A stretch of DNA of 45,882 bases from Burkholderiales bacterium (GCA_031270015.1 JAISYH010000038.1:1-45882), one strand, 5' to 3'; counted from the stretch's first letter, positions 16,569 through 26,092 are shown. Translations and numbers: made by a program. The notes: generated by a model from the letters alone, not told the origin.

Positions 16569-17123
16569 ATGAAAACAGCTCAAGAGTTGCGCTCCGGAAA
16601 TGTCGTTATGATCGGCAACGATCCGATGGTCGTTCAAAAAGCCGAGTTTAGCAAGTCGGGAAGAAACGCTTCCGTCGTCAAAATGAAGCTCAAAAATTTG
16701 CTTACTGGTAATGGCACTGAATCGGTATATCGCGCCGACGAAAAATTTGATGCTATTCAACTCGAAAAAAAAGAGGTTTCTTATTCTTATTTTGCCGATC
16801 CGATGTATGTCTTTATGGACGCGGAATTCAACCAGTATGAAGTCGAGACCGAAAGTCTTGGCGATGCGATTTATTATCTCGAAGATGGTTTGCAATGTGA
16901 ACTCACTCTTTACGAAGGACGAGCGATTTCAGCCGAGCTTCCGACCTCTCTCGTTCGTGAAGTTACTTACACGGAGCCTGCCGTGCGTGGCGATACTTCC
17001 GGCAAAGTGCTAAAACCCGCGAAAATCGCTAGCGGTTTGGAAGTTTCCGTTCCGTTGTTTGTCGAGACTGGCGATAAGATCGAAATTGATACACGTACCA
17101 ACGAATACAAGCGACGTGTTTAA
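16569..17123 (+). CDS. efp: Elongation factor P
   Basis: EF-P binds between the ribosomal P and E sites and relieves stalling at polyproline. The 184-aa frame from ATG 16569 begins [18 protein letters not shown], the canonical betaproteobacterial start. ATG 16563 would add only Met-Val. All three domains are present and the protein ends in the conserved [17 protein letters not shown]. The tip loop reads KSGRN with Arg at position 32, not Lys. In betaproteobacteria and Pseudomonas this Arg is rhamnosylated by EarP. earP, often next to efp in such genomes, is not here, so it must be elsewhere. The next gene starts 60 nt downstream on the same strand. Confidence 0.98.
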   Translation: MKTAQELRSGNVVMIGNDPMVVQKAEFSKSGRNASVVKMKLKNLLTGNGTESVYRADEKFDAIQLEKKEVSYSYFADPMYVFMDAEFNQYEVETESLGDAIYYLEDGLQCELTLYEGRAISAELPTSLVREVTYTEPAVRGDTSGKVLKPAKIASGLEVSVPLFVETGDKIEIDTRTNEYKRRV

Positions 17124-17183
17124 TCATTACCAATATTGACTTCGGCGTATTGTCAGAGTTTTTCTCGGTAAACGTTTTCTTCA

Positions 17184-18221
17184 ATGGCCACTATCAAGAA
17201 AATATCACGTCTCATCGATAATGATTCGTGTAAAAATGGTTCGCTTTCTTCACGAGCGCAAACGATAAAACCGTGGACGCGCCGAAAGAAAGCACATAAA
17301 GTATTCGCGCCATCCATTCAACAGCAAGGAAAAGATATTACTGCTGCCGAACAACCAAAAAACATCGTGCATGACGATGCTTTTCAACATAAAAAAATAC
17401 CATTCCGACAAAAAAATAGATATCACGATCCTACGAAATCAAGTGACGCGCCACACCGCGCTCCTCAGAAAAGTAATAACGCAACCTCAAATCCCGAAGA
17501 TGTGCGTGTATCCAAACTGCTTGCCGAACGTGGCATTTGTTCACGCCGTGAAGCCGACGAATATATCGAACGTGGTTGGGTATTTGTTGATGGGAAACCT
17601 ATCATACTCGGCGCGCGTGTCACGCCGAACACCGAAATCGTTTTGTCGCCCGAGGCGAAGAAACAACAAAAACACCGCGTCACGATTCTGTTGCACAAGC
17701 CAATCGGCTATGTCTCAGGGCAACCCGAAGAAGGTTATCGCTCGGCGATCACGTTAATTACACCGGAGCACCAGCTTCGCGTGGATAATGAAAGCTTTGC
17801 TTTCAACGCGAAACATTTACGCGGACTCGCTCCCGCCGGTCGTCTGGATATTGACTCTACGGGGATTTTGGTTCTGACTCAGGACGGACGAATCGCGCGA
17901 CGTTTGATTGGCGAAGATTCCATGATCGAGAAAGAATATCTAGTGCGCGTCGAAGGTACGCTCGACGAAGCCGGTCTTGCTTTGCTCAATCACGGGCTTT
18001 CACTCGACGGAATGCCGCTCAAGTCGGCGCAGGTCGAGTGGCTGAATCAAGATCAATTACGTTTCATTCTGCGCGAAGGAAAAAAAAGGCAAATCCGCCG
18101 AATGTGCGAAGCTGTCGGTCTTACCGTGATCGGATTGAAGCGCGTTCGTATCGGTCGTGTCCGGCTCGGTAAACTCCCTCTGGGTCAATGGCGATATCTA
18201 CAAGAAAACGAGATTTTCTAA
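17184..18221 (+). CDS. RluF-like rRNA pseudouridine synthase (RsuA/RluB/E/F family)
   Basis: The product isomerises a uridine in rRNA. The 345-aa protein has a basic, low-complexity N-terminal extension of about 107 residues. An S4 RNA-binding domain follows ([20 protein letters not shown]), then the catalytic domain with [17 protein letters not shown], where the Asp after RL is the expected nucleophile. The C-terminal [15 protein letters not shown] and LPLGQWRYL words match RluF (23S U2604) better than RsuA, but family assignment by eye cannot separate RluB, RluE and RluF with certainty. The N-terminal extension is Lys/Arg/Gln-rich and probably disordered, comparable to the basic tails of RluB and RluF, which are C-terminal in E. 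coli. It follows efp by 60 nt. Confidence 0.9.
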   Translation: MATIKKISRLIDNDSCKNGSLSSRAQTIKPWTRRKKAHKVFAPSIQQQGKDITAAEQPKNIVHDDAFQHKKIPFRQKNRYHDPTKSSDAPHRAPQKSNNATSNPEDVRVSKLLAERGICSRREADEYIERGWVFVDGKPIILGARVTPNTEIVLSPEAKKQQKHRVTILLHKPIGYVSGQPEEGYRSAITLITPEHQLRVDNESFAFNAKHLRGLAPAGRLDIDSTGILVLTQDGRIARRLIGEDSMIEKEYLVRVEGTLDEAGLALLNHGLSLDGMPLKSAQVEWLNQDQLRFILREGKKRQIRRMCEAVGLTVIGLKRVRIGRVRLGKLPLGQWRYLQENEIF

Positions 18222-18222
18222 T

Positions 18223-18242
18223 AGAGTTTCGCTCTGATTTTT
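18223..18242 (+). terminator. Weak terminator-like hairpin after the pseudouridine synthase
   Basis: A 4-bp stem AGAG/CTCT with a TTTCG loop is followed by GA and five T. It is short, so termination may be partial. Confidence 0.3.
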
Positions 18243-18250
18243 ACTCAATC

Positions 18251-18315
18251 TTTACATTCCATTGACGGTAATTAACGTTCATTCCTTTACATTGTACATA
18301 CTGTAATCGTTTTTA
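18251..18315 (+). promoter_or_regulatory. Upstream region of the Spy-like gene with repeated TTTACATT
   Basis: TTTACATT occurs at 18251-18258 and again at 18286-18293. The second copy lies in an imperfect palindrome around TGTACA that ends GTAA. CpxR-family sites are built from GTAAA or TTTAC half-sites, so this is a plausible operator for the adjacent response regulator. The spacing does not match the classical 5-nt arrangement, so the assignment is tentative. Confidence 0.3.
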
Positions 18316-18368
18316 ACTCTCTCTTCAAATTTCGATTGCATAACATTTCAATACTTAAGGAGACGACT

Positions 18369-18746
18369 ATGAAAACAAAATTTACGACCATCACTTTGAT
18401 TTTGGCGGCTATTGGATTAAGCATGAGCGCTAACATTAACGCGCAACCGTCCAACAATGCTGGAGGGTGTATTGCCGATTGCGGATACCAGCAAACCTAT
18501 TGCGGCGGTTGGCACAAGAGGGGCAACCGAGGAACGCCTCGGATGTTATACGATATGAACTTAAGCGACGATCAGGTGGCGCAAATCAATGAGATCGTCA
18601 CTACCAATGCCGCATTACGCCATGAACAGATTCGGAGCATATTGACGCCGGAACAGCAAGCGGAGTTCGATGCCCGTGTCCAACAAAGAACAGAATTCAT
18701 TCAACAAGGGGTGGGAGCTAGGAACGCAAATAGAATACGTCGTTAA
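18369..18746 (+). CDS. Spy/CpxP-like small periplasmic protein
   Basis: ATG 18369 follows AAGGAGACGACT, an excellent ribosome site, giving 125 aa; the longer frame from 18336 lacks one. A clean signal peptide (MKTKFTTITLILAAIGL, ending NINAQ) predicts periplasmic location. The mature N-terminus has three closely spaced Cys (GGCIADCGYQQTYCGGWHKR) and a His, which could bind metal or form disulfides. The C-terminal half is helical and charged, with MNLSDDQVAQINEI and ILTPEQQAEFD, matching the LTxxQ-type helices of Spy, CpxP and ZraP. Such proteins are chaperone-like stress sensors or feedback inhibitors of a sensor kinase. The gene lies 130 nt before a CpxA-like kinase and probably belongs to its regulon. 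Confidence 0.75.
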   Translation: MKTKFTTITLILAAIGLSMSANINAQPSNNAGGCIADCGYQQTYCGGWHKRGNRGTPRMLYDMNLSDDQVAQINEIVTTNAALRHEQIRSILTPEQQAEFDARVQQRTEFIQQGVGARNANRIRR

Positions 18747-18876
18747 ATATAAGCTTGATTATCGCGCCGTGCGCAAAACAAATACGCGCGGCGCTCGTTT
18801 TCTGAATTTCACTTCATGAATGGTTAATCTCGGTGTATCATCGTATCCACAACCATAAGGTAAAGTAGAATGTAGA

Positions 18877-20250
18877 ATGCGCTCCTGGTTCTGGCGAATC
18901 TTTATAAGTTTCTGGATTGCGATCATGCTGATCGCAGCGCTGACGTTTGGTTTGGGACGTTGGATGGTCGAAGAGCGCTGGATCATCATGTTTTATCCAA
19001 ATCTCAAGGATTACGCGCCGCAATGGGCACAAATTTATGAAGAGAAGGGTTTGGATAACGCGCAAGAATATTCGATTAAAATGGCGCAAAAGCATCGTAT
19101 CTTCGCCTCTATTCTTTCCTCGGATGAGCTTTTGTTTTCAACGCTGACAATGCCTCAGAGAGAACACCGTAACATGAGAAAAAATCGCGGTATGCATCAC
19201 CCTGAAAATGATGGACGTGGCAATGCGGGGTACGTAAACATGATGACAGCCAGGAATAATTTTCATTATATCAATTATGAGTATACCAGCGATAACGGCA
19301 ATGATTATTTATTTCGTTTTGTGTTGCCGATTGACGGTGTGCGCACTTGGCAAAATCGCGCGTTATTCGGTCCTCTGGCTTTATTCATCACAATCATCGC
19401 GCTTTCACTGGTCAGTTGGTTTCTAAGTCGTTCGATCATCAAGCCAATCCGTCGCCTGCGTGAAGCCGTCAAGGACCTCGGCGAAACCAGTTATCAAACC
19501 GAGCAACTTGCCAGCATCAGTACACGACATGACGAAATCGGTATGTTGGCGCGTGATTTCAATCGGATGGGCGAACGTCTACAAACGCAACTGACCAACC
19601 AACGTCAGCTTCTACGTGATGTGTCGCATGAATTGCGTTCGCCACTCGCGCGTTTACGCATCGCGTTAGGGTTAGCCGAACGGCAATCCGAAACAGAGAA
19701 AATATCGCCGCAAATTTGGGCGCAATTACAGCGTGAATGTGACCACTTGGACCAATTGATTGGCGAAATTTTATCACTGGCACGCTTTGACAGCACCGAA
19801 GAACAATCTGAAATGATCAATCTCAACGCGCTGATTCAAGAAACGATCAGCGAACACCCCAATCTCAACTATCGCCTCAACGCGCCGGAAGAAATTTTTG
19901 TCCAAGGCTGGTCACGCTGGTTAGAAAAAACTTTTTCCAATCTGCTGCGCAATGCCGAACGTTTCAATCCGCCCGACGCGCCTTTAGAGATCTCATTATC
20001 CCGTGACGGAGAAACGGCGCATATCCGTTTGCGCGATCATGGCGCTGGTTGCGATCCCGCAATATTGTCTAAATTGGGTGAGCCATTTTTTCGCGCGCCA
20101 GGACAATCCATCGCCGGTTACGGTTTGGGACTTGCCATTGCTCGTCGCGCAATCGAACAACACGGTGGTATCATTCGTTTTGAAAATGCCGAACCACATG
20201 GTTTCGTCGTGGATATTACTCTTCCAACAATACCGCCGCAATCACATTGA
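18877..20250 (+). CDS. CpxA-like sensor histidine kinase
   Basis: This is a 457-aa inner-membrane kinase. A first membrane helix (about residues 6-28) and a second (LALFITIIALSLVSWFLS, about 168-188) bracket a periplasmic domain of about 140 residues containing a His/Met/Asn-rich stretch (MHHPENDGRGN). A HAMP linker follows, then the phosphoacceptor motif DVSHELRSPLARLR with His251, and a HATPase domain with NLLRNAERF, DHGAGCDP and GYGLGLAIARR. The order Spy-like protein, kinase, regulator suggests an envelope- or metal-stress circuit of the Cpx or Zra type. The last codon overlaps the regulator start as TGATG, so the two are translationally coupled. The specific signal is not readable from the sequence. 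Confidence 0.93.
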   Translation: MRSWFWRIFISFWIAIMLIAALTFGLGRWMVEERWIIMFYPNLKDYAPQWAQIYEEKGLDNAQEYSIKMAQKHRIFASILSSDELLFSTLTMPQREHRNMRKNRGMHHPENDGRGNAGYVNMMTARNNFHYINYEYTSDNGNDYLFRFVLPIDGVRTWQNRALFGPLALFITIIALSLVSWFLSRSIIKPIRRLREAVKDLGETSYQTEQLASISTRHDEIGMLARDFNRMGERLQTQLTNQRQLLRDVSHELRSPLARLRIALGLAERQSETEKISPQIWAQLQRECDHLDQLIGEILSLARFDSTEEQSEMINLNALIQETISEHPNLNYRLNAPEEIFVQGWSRWLEKTFSNLLRNAERFNPPDAPLEISLSRDGETAHIRLRDHGAGCDPAILSKLGEPFFRAPGQSIAGYGLGLAIARRAIEQHGGIIRFENAEPHGFVVDITLPTIPPQSH

Positions 20251-20948
20251 TGAACGATACGCCTACCCTGCTGATTATCGACGATGATATCGAGCTCACG
20301 GAATTGCTCGCTGGTTGGTTGAGCCAAGAAGGCTTCCGCGTGACTTGTTGCCATGCGACACACGCCGCGCTTGAACTATTGAACGAAAAAACACCGGATG
20401 GCATCATTCTCGACGTGATGTTTCCTGACGGCAGCGGACTTGAACTTCTGAAAAAATTGCGTGAAGACTTCCCTACATTGCCGGTGCTAATGTTGTCAGC
20501 GCGTGGTGAGCCGCTTGATCGCATACTCGGACTGGAATTTGGCGCCGACGATTACCTTACCAAGCCCTGCGATCCACGTGAACTCACCGCGCGCATACGG
20601 GCGATTTTACGGCGCAGTACCACACCCGCTACCAGCAGCGTCACGCCGCCGAAATTCTCTATCGGCGATTTGACTTTTTACTCGCAACGTGGTGTTGCGT
20701 GCATCGCCGACAAAGAGATTGCGTTGACCATCACCGAAAGCCGTTTGCTTGAAGCGCTACTGAAACAACCCGGTGAGCCAATCAGTAAAACCGAATTGAC
20801 GCATTATGTTCTAGGACGTGCGCCAGTGCCTTACGACCGCAGTCTCGATGTCCATGCCAGTAATTTGCGTAAAAAACTAGGCGCGCATGCGGATGGGCGA
20901 ATGCGCATAATCGGTTTACGAAGTCGTGGCTATTTTTATACGCTTTGA
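20250..20948 (+). CDS. CpxR-like OmpR-family response regulator
   Basis: ATG 20250 overlaps the kinase stop by 1 nt; a TTG at 20247 would add one residue. The 232-aa protein has a receiver domain with the acidic triad at LLIIDDDIE, phosphoacceptor Asp55 in ILDVMFPDGSG, the conserved LMLSARG, and Lys in YLTKPCD. A winged-helix DNA-binding domain of OmpR type follows, with LTITESRLLEALLKQPGEPISKTEL split over the usual helices and ending LRSRGYFYTL. It is presumed to be phosphorylated by the upstream kinase and to control the Spy-like gene. Its 3' end overlaps the convergent oxidoreductase gene by 13 bp. Confidence 0.94.
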   Translation: MNDTPTLLIIDDDIELTELLAGWLSQEGFRVTCCHATHAALELLNEKTPDGIILDVMFPDGSGLELLKKLREDFPTLPVLMLSARGEPLDRILGLEFGADDYLTKPCDPRELTARIRAILRRSTTPATSSVTPPKFSIGDLTFYSQRGVACIADKEIALTITESRLLEALLKQPGEPISKTELTHYVLGRAPVPYDRSLDVHASNLRKKLGAHADGRMRIIGLRSRGYFYTL

Positions 20949-23900
20949 TTTTTCTCGATATAAGCAATCCAACTTGCTGTCAGCTTTTCTTGTAGCGCAT
21001 TTTGCTTCAAGCGTTTACTCAAACTGTCGAAATCGACGTGATCGAGTGACTGATCTTGATTGAAGCATGAGAATACATAGCTAACATCGCCCGTATCGGG
21101 GTCACGATGAATTTGCAAACATTGCGCGCAAATCTCTTTCATCATGCATTGCATCGGTGAATTGATCGAGCCAATTGCTTGATGCGTCGGTTTTAAATAT
21201 TTCGCCAGAACACCATGTCTTGCCGCAGTTACCGCTGCCATCATCCGATCCGATCCGATAACGATCATCCGGTCCGTATCGGTAAACGGAATGGTTTGTT
21301 CGCCGAGATTTCCTTCGGCATAGGCGCGCATCGCTTCAACAATGTTGCCGACAAATGTTTTGTCTTGCGGACGCGATGGAACAAAACCCGGAGCTTCATC
21401 CGAACACCAAATAATTACATCTGCCGATGCTTCGATATCTTCAACCTTATAACGATCTTCAATCTGTCGATAACCAGCAAAATACAACACTTTTGATCCG
21501 GCTTCACGGAGCGCGCGGCTGATTGAAAACAATACGGCGTTACCCAGGCCCCCGCCGACGAGCGTCACCGTCTCGTCCCCTTCGATTTCAGTCGGCGCGC
21601 CGGTCGGACCCATCAGAATCACCGGTTCACCAGGTTTTAATTTCGCGCACAAACTCGACGAACCACCCATTTCCAACACGATGAGCGATACCAGTCCTTC
21701 TGCGCGATCGACCCATGCGCCGGTCAACGCCAATCCCTCGGTCGCCATCCGCGTGCCGTGTTTTATTTCAGAGCGCGTTTCGAAATTCTGTAAACGATAA
21801 AACTGGCCAGGCATGAAATTCGACGCAGCGGCAGGCGCCCGTACGACAACTTCCAAGATCGTCGGCGTCAAACGCTCTACGCGCTCGATATGGGCACGCC
21901 AATCATGATTCAATTGCCGCAAAAATGTCGTGTCATCGCGCGATTTTTCCACCGGAACACGCGCAAGCATTCTCGAAACTATCGGATAACCTTGTTTCGC
22001 GCTCGCCATCGCCTTCACGACATTGCCGAAGTACGATGGATGTAAATCGCCCCAAAAGCTGGCGGCGCGACCGTCTCTTTGTATCAAAGTTAATATCGCC
22101 GGCGATTCCGGTTTGGTCATACCGATTTCCGCCTTGACAGTATTACCGTTTTCGTCGTACAGACAAAAATATTTTCCATCACGCTTGAAATGCGCTGCGT
22201 CCTCACGAGCCAAAACGGTATTCGGCGATGTCCCCGCCGCAATCAAAATCGTGCGCGCCGGCAACGAAATCTGCGCATATTCGCGCCATTTGTTTTGCTC
22301 ATCGTGGTGTTCTCGTGCCGATACTTTTAGCGCGCGCGCGCTACCATATCCATCGGTTTCCACTTCGAGCGGAGTCAACCCTTCGGCAAACCATATTCCT
22401 TCTTCCAACGCTTTTTCGATTTCTTCATTGTTCAGCGTATATGAAGGGCTGTCGATCATTCGTTTACGGTAGGCGACCGTCGCGCCTCCCCAATTTTTCA
22501 GTAACCCGATAATATTAGGTTTTCGGTTCTCGCGTTCGGCGGCAGCGCGTTCTTCGCGCAGAGCGCGCGCATGCGCGATAAATTCTTCGGCGATTCCACG
22601 CTCTTCTTCTGTCCACCGCGTTTCTACTTTTTCGCGCCCCTGCGCCTCAACCAATCGTTCATAGCGCGACAAGAATTTTTCTACTTGTACCGGATAATAA
22701 GCCAACGCCTCCGTCGCCGCGTCGATTGCGGTAAGTCCGCCGCCGATCACGATCACAGGTAAACGTAATTGCATATTCGCCAGCATTTCACGCTTAGCCG
22801 CGCCAGTCAACTGCAATGCCATCAGAAAATCCGACGCCGTGCGCACTCCGGTCGTTAGTCCGTTTGGAATATCCAATACAGTCGGTTTCCCCGCCCCCAA
22901 CGCCAGCGCGACATGATCGAAACCTCGTTCGAACGCATCCTCAAGTGTGACCGTGCTACCGAAACGGATGCCGCCAAAGAGCGCAAATTCGGCGCGCCGT
23001 TGCAACAATAAGCGAATCGTCTTAAGAAAATTTTTATCCCAACGCACGGTAATACCATATTCCGCAACACCGCCAAAACCGGCAAGCACGCGCTCGCCGA
23101 GCGGTTCAACTAAATCATTGTAATTGCGTATTGGCTCAAACGGCACACGCATGCCGTCAATCGTGACGCCGCCGAGCGATTCTGCAAGTGGCTCGATCTT
23201 CAAACCGTCGATACCAACAACTGTATGTCCATCATTCAGTAAATGATGCGCCAACGTATAGCCCGCCGGTCCCATGCCAGCGATCAACACCCGCTTGCCG
23301 GACAATGACAATGGATACGGTCTAAGTAAGTTGAGCGGATTCCAGCGCGTCAGCAACGAGTAGATTTCAAAACCCCAGGGCAACGCCAATACATCTTTCA
23401 ATAGGCGTGTTTCCGACTGCGGGATATTGACCGGCTCTTGCTTTTGATAAATACAAGCTTTCATGCAATCGTTACAGATGCGATGACCAGTCGCCGCCAC
23501 CATAGGATTATCGATACAGATCATCGCCAACGCCGCCAATGGCATTCCTTCGGCGCGTAACTTGTGAAATTCAGAAATTCGTTCGTCCAATGGGCAACCG
23601 TTGAGTGGCACACCGAGCGGTGTTTTCTTGAACGGTTGCGGCAATGGTTTGCCATCGGCGCTTTTTTCAAAAATACCTTTTCGGCAACTGTCTCTATCCT
23701 GTTCGTGACACCAAATACAATAATGCGCTTCATCGAGTCCGCCGATAAAATCGGTTCCCTGATCCGTCAACATAAAGCCATCACGGTAGCGCGGCGAATG
23801 CTCTTCACTGAGTTTCCACATTGGAACACCATAACGTGTTTCATTCGCTATCGGCACAAGATTCATAAAATCGATTTTTTGCGGCGTTTTGAAAATTACA

Positions 23901-24451
23901 TCGTTGCGATGATATTTTCTTCCTTCTGGCGTATGAACCGCCCACGCCGCGTAACGCATAGCTACGTCGATCGCTTCGTTATCGACTTCTTGATTACCCT
24001 GCCAATCAATCACCGCTTGCGCAAAATTGATTTGCGTCAGCGGCTCCCCGATCAATACTTCTAATTTTCCCCGCAACGCCGCGCCATCGAAAGTTGCGGC
24101 GACATCGGCTTTATAAGCATTTGCCGCTTTGCGCTGTACGAATTGACGTTTCACCGCGTAAAAAGGCGCTAATTCATGATGCTTGGCGGCAAGCGCGCGC
24201 GCTTCTCGCTCGATTCCGAAAAGTTCGGCGAGAAAATCTTCGAGATACGTGGCGACCACAAGTAATATCTCCGTTTCTTCTTTGCGTGGTATCGCATCAG
24301 AAGTTGCAGCGGTTTCCCGCGCCATATTGAATTTTTCAGCGAGTGACGCGTCCGCGTTTCGCAAATACGCAAGAAATAATTGATCAAGCCGCACGACACC
24401 TTCGTGCGTGTACAATTCGGAGAAAGTCAGACCATAAGCAAGTTTAAGCAT
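20936..24451 (-). CDS. Fused GltD-like/PyrK-like flavin-iron-sulfur oxidoreductase (NfnAB-like architecture)
   Basis: This is a cytosolic 1171-aa protein. Residues 1-220 match nothing I recognise. A Cys-rich region follows (CIWCHEQDRDSC, then GCPLDE, then CNDCMKAC, about 230-335), as in the Fe-S N-terminus of GltD-type proteins. Next is an FAD/NAD(P)-binding module with AGMGPAGYTLAHHLL (about 395) and a second dinucleotide motif VIVIGGGLTAIDAA. The C-terminal 300 or so residues form an FNR-like module (FMPGQFYRLQN; VTLVGGGLGNAVLF). They carry a PyrK-type [2Fe-2S] site, CMMKEICAQC plus a distal Cys. NfnB is GltD-like and NfnA is PyrK-like, so this resembles a single-chain Nfn transhydrogenase, which bifurcates electrons between NADPH, NADH and ferredoxin. 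That function is inferred; the substrate is unknown. It is a single gene with a 13-bp 3' overlap with the convergent regulator gene. Confidence 0.8.
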   Translation of the reverse strand: MLKLAYGLTFSELYTHEGVVRLDQLFLAYLRNADASLAEKFNMARETAATSDAIPRKEETEILLVVATYLEDFLAELFGIEREARALAAKHHELAPFYAVKRQFVQRKAANAYKADVAATFDGAALRGKLEVLIGEPLTQINFAQAVIDWQGNQEVDNEAIDVAMRYAAWAVHTPEGRKYHRNDVIFKTPQKIDFMNLVPIANETRYGVPMWKLSEEHSPRYRDGFMLTDQGTDFIGGLDEAHYCIWCHEQDRDSCRKGIFEKSADGKPLPQPFKKTPLGVPLNGCPLDERISEFHKLRAEGMPLAALAMICIDNPMVAATGHRICNDCMKACIYQKQEPVNIPQSETRLLKDVLALPWGFEIYSLLTRWNPLNLLRPYPLSLSGKRVLIAGMGPAGYTLAHHLLNDGHTVVGIDGLKIEPLAESLGGVTIDGMRVPFEPIRNYNDLVEPLGERVLAGFGGVAEYGITVRWDKNFLKTIRLLLQRRAEFALFGGIRFGSTVTLEDAFERGFDHVALALGAGKPTVLDIPNGLTTGVRTASDFLMALQLTGAAKREMLANMQLRLPVIVIGGGLTAIDAATEALAYYPVQVEKFLSRYERLVEAQGREKVETRWTEEERGIAEEFIAHARALREERAAAERENRKPNIIGLLKNWGGATVAYRKRMIDSPSYTLNNEEIEKALEEGIWFAEGLTPLEVETDGYGSARALKVSAREHHDEQNKWREYAQISLPARTILIAAGTSPNTVLAREDAAHFKRDGKYFCLYDENGNTVKAEIGMTKPESPAILTLIQRDGRAASFWGDLHPSYFGNVVKAMASAKQGYPIVSRMLARVPVEKSRDDTTFLRQLNHDWRAHIERVERLTPTILEVVVRAPAAASNFMPGQFYRLQNFETRSEIKHGTRMATEGLALTGAWVDRAEGLVSLIVLEMGGSSSLCAKLKPGEPVILMGPTGAPTEIEGDETVTLVGGGLGNAVLFSISRALREAGSKVLYFAGYRQIEDRYKVEDIEASADVIIWCSDEAPGFVPSRPQDKTFVGNIVEAMRAYAEGNLGEQTIPFTDTDRMIVIGSDRMMAAVTAARHGVLAKYLKPTHQAIGSINSPMQCMMKEICAQCLQIHRDPDTGDVSYVFSCFNQDQSLDHVDFDSLSKRLKQNALQEKLTASWIAYIEKNQSV

Positions 24452-24775
24452 AATTGAGCCTTACAACGACAAAGCCGCTGATGCAGACCAACGGCGCTAT
24501 TTGATAAGTATTTGGAAATGGAGAATTCTACCTTACCCTCTGTTTTTAAGAAACCATGTTGCATAGTAAAGACAGATTACGGCGGCGGTTGACCACGCAA
24601 GGTTTACTTTTTGTATCTTATGAGCATAAAATGGCGTGCATCATGACATGCAAAACATGGCGCCACGACTGGCTTTTTATCAAAGGATAACTTCGATAAG
24701 TCAAAAAAATCGCCCGACCCGCGTTCAACGAAAAGCGCGCGGATCGAGCGAAATTTTTAAGATATATTTTTTATA
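24452..24775. other. Intergenic region between the oxidoreductase gene and dcuA
   Basis: The 324 bp hold the dcuA terminator and presumably the promoter of the downstream oxidoreductase. Small inverted repeats are visible (TGCAT/ATGCA at 24637-24652; TTATC/GATAA near 24677-24700). I see no clear -35/-10 pair, no ORF with a ribosome site and no good FNR box. Confidence 0.5.
24702..24750 (-). terminator. Rho-independent terminator of aspA-dcuA
   Basis: Read on the minus strand, a 13-bp stem (24750-24738 with 24723-24711, two G-U pairs) closes a 14-nt loop and is followed by A and seven T. The hairpin begins 25 nt after the dcuA stop. Confidence 0.85.
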
Positions 24776-26092
24776 TTACAGCACAATTCCAGCTAAGATG
24801 AATCCGAAAATTACGGCAAACGCAATAGCCAATATTCCCGGAATCAGGAATGGATGATTGAATACATATTTGCCGATACGGGTTGAACCAGTATCGTCCA
24901 TTTCTACTGCCGCCAATAAAGTCGGATAAGTCGGCAGAACGAACAATGCCGAAACCGCCGCAAACGAAGCCACCAAAGTGACCGGCGCCGCGCCTACAGT
25001 AATCGCCAAAGGCATCAGCGCGCGCGTTGCCGCCGCTTGCGAATAAAGAAGCATGGATGTGAAGAATAACGCGACCGCCAACAACCAAGGTTGCGTTTGC
25101 AAGATTCCGCCCGCCAGCTCCTTGATACCTACTTCGTGCGCGCTCACAAACGTCGTCCCCAGCCATGCGACGCCGAGAATACATATACAAGCGCTCATCC
25201 CCGATTTGAAAGTCGAAGCGCTCAGCACGTTACTGCAATCAATTTTGCAAGTAATCGCGATGATCGAAGCGGATGTCAACATAAAGATCATAATAGCATT
25301 GTCACGCGAGAGAATGATATTTTCTTTGGCGATCAAACCGACTTTATCGCTAATCAAGGTGGCGTACAGCATCACCGCGATCACCGCGACCAAGAAGATC
25401 AGCACAGAACGTTTTGCGTACGGTAACACTTGGATATTGCTGACACCGCGCATCGTGACCAAGCCTTTGGCAAGACGGTCTTGATATACGGGATCGTCTT
25501 TCAATTCGCAGCCAAGACGATTGGTAATAATCGCCGTCAACATTACCGCCAAGAACGACGTCGGCAGACAGATCATCAATATTTCAAGATAACCTACGCC
25601 CAACGGTTCCATCACGCCGGAAAAAAATACGACCGCCGCCGAGATCGGCGACGCCGTGATCGCTATCTGCGAACCGACGACCGCGATGGACAGCGGGCGC
25701 GATGGGCGAATGCCCTGCTCCTTCGCCACTTCCGCGATAACGGGCAACGTCGAAAACGCCGTATGCCCGGTACCTGCCATGACGGTCATAAAATAGGTGA
25801 CCACTGGCGCAAGATAGGTAATATATTTCGGATGTCTTCGTAATAGCTTTTCTGTCAAAACGACCAAATAATCAACTCCACCGGCAACTTGCATCGCGGC
25901 GATCGCCGCGATGACCGACATGATGATCAAAATGACATCAATCGGAATACCGCCCGGTTTGACGCCAACCAGCGCCAAAACCAGAACGCCCAAACCGCCG
26001 GCAAAACCAATACCAATACTGCCCAACCGCGCTCCTAAAAATATCGCCGCGAGAACGATGGCAAGTTGCAGTATGACCATTGCTGCGTCCAT
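24776..26092 (-). CDS. dcuA: Anaerobic C4-dicarboxylate/aspartate transporter DcuA
   Basis: This is a 438-aa inner-membrane transporter with 10 or more hydrophobic segments. Long words match E. coli DcuA rather than DcuB: AIFLGARLGSIGIGFAGGLG, AAMQVAGGVDYLV, EKLLRRHPKYIT, SACICILGVAWLGTTFV and FVLPTYPTLLAAVEMDDTGS. It would import aspartate or fumarate and exchange them for succinate. ATG 26092 has GAGAGGAT upstream; ATG 26080 would align with E. coli DcuA but lacks that site. It lies 19 nt after aspA, giving the same aspA-dcuA order as in E. coli. A strong terminator follows. It is presumably expressed under anaerobic conditions with aspA. Confidence 0.96.
   Translation of the reverse strand: MDAAMVILQLAIVLAAIFLGARLGSIGIGFAGGLGVLVLALVGVKPGGIPIDVILIIMSVIAAIAAMQVAGGVDYLVVLTEKLLRRHPKYITYLAPVVTYFMTVMAGTGHTAFSTLPVIAEVAKEQGIRPSRPLSIAVVGSQIAITASPISAAVVFFSGVMEPLGVGYLEILMICLPTSFLAVMLTAIITNRLGCELKDDPVYQDRLAKGLVTMRGVSNIQVLPYAKRSVLIFLVAVIAVMLYATLISDKVGLIAKENIILSRDNAIMIFMLTSASIIAITCKIDCSNVLSASTFKSGMSACICILGVAWLGTTFVSAHEVGIKELAGGILQTQPWLLAVALFFTSMLLYSQAAATRALMPLAITVGAAPVTLVASFAAVSALFVLPTYPTLLAAVEMDDTGSTRIGKYVFNHPFLIPGILAIAFAVIFGFILAGIVL

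Noticed and set aside
20936..20948. 13-bp overlap of the response regulator and the oxidoreductase as an assembly error
   Set aside because: Both C-termini look complete and short convergent overlaps are common.
23564..24064. 166-codon plus-strand frame inside the oxidoreductase gene
   Set aside because: It lies fully antisense to a well-supported protein with Fe-S and FAD motifs and has no family words of its own.
24497..24515. FNR-like TTGATAAGTATTTG upstream of the oxidoreductase gene
   Set aside because: The right half-site matches only 2 of 5 consensus bases.
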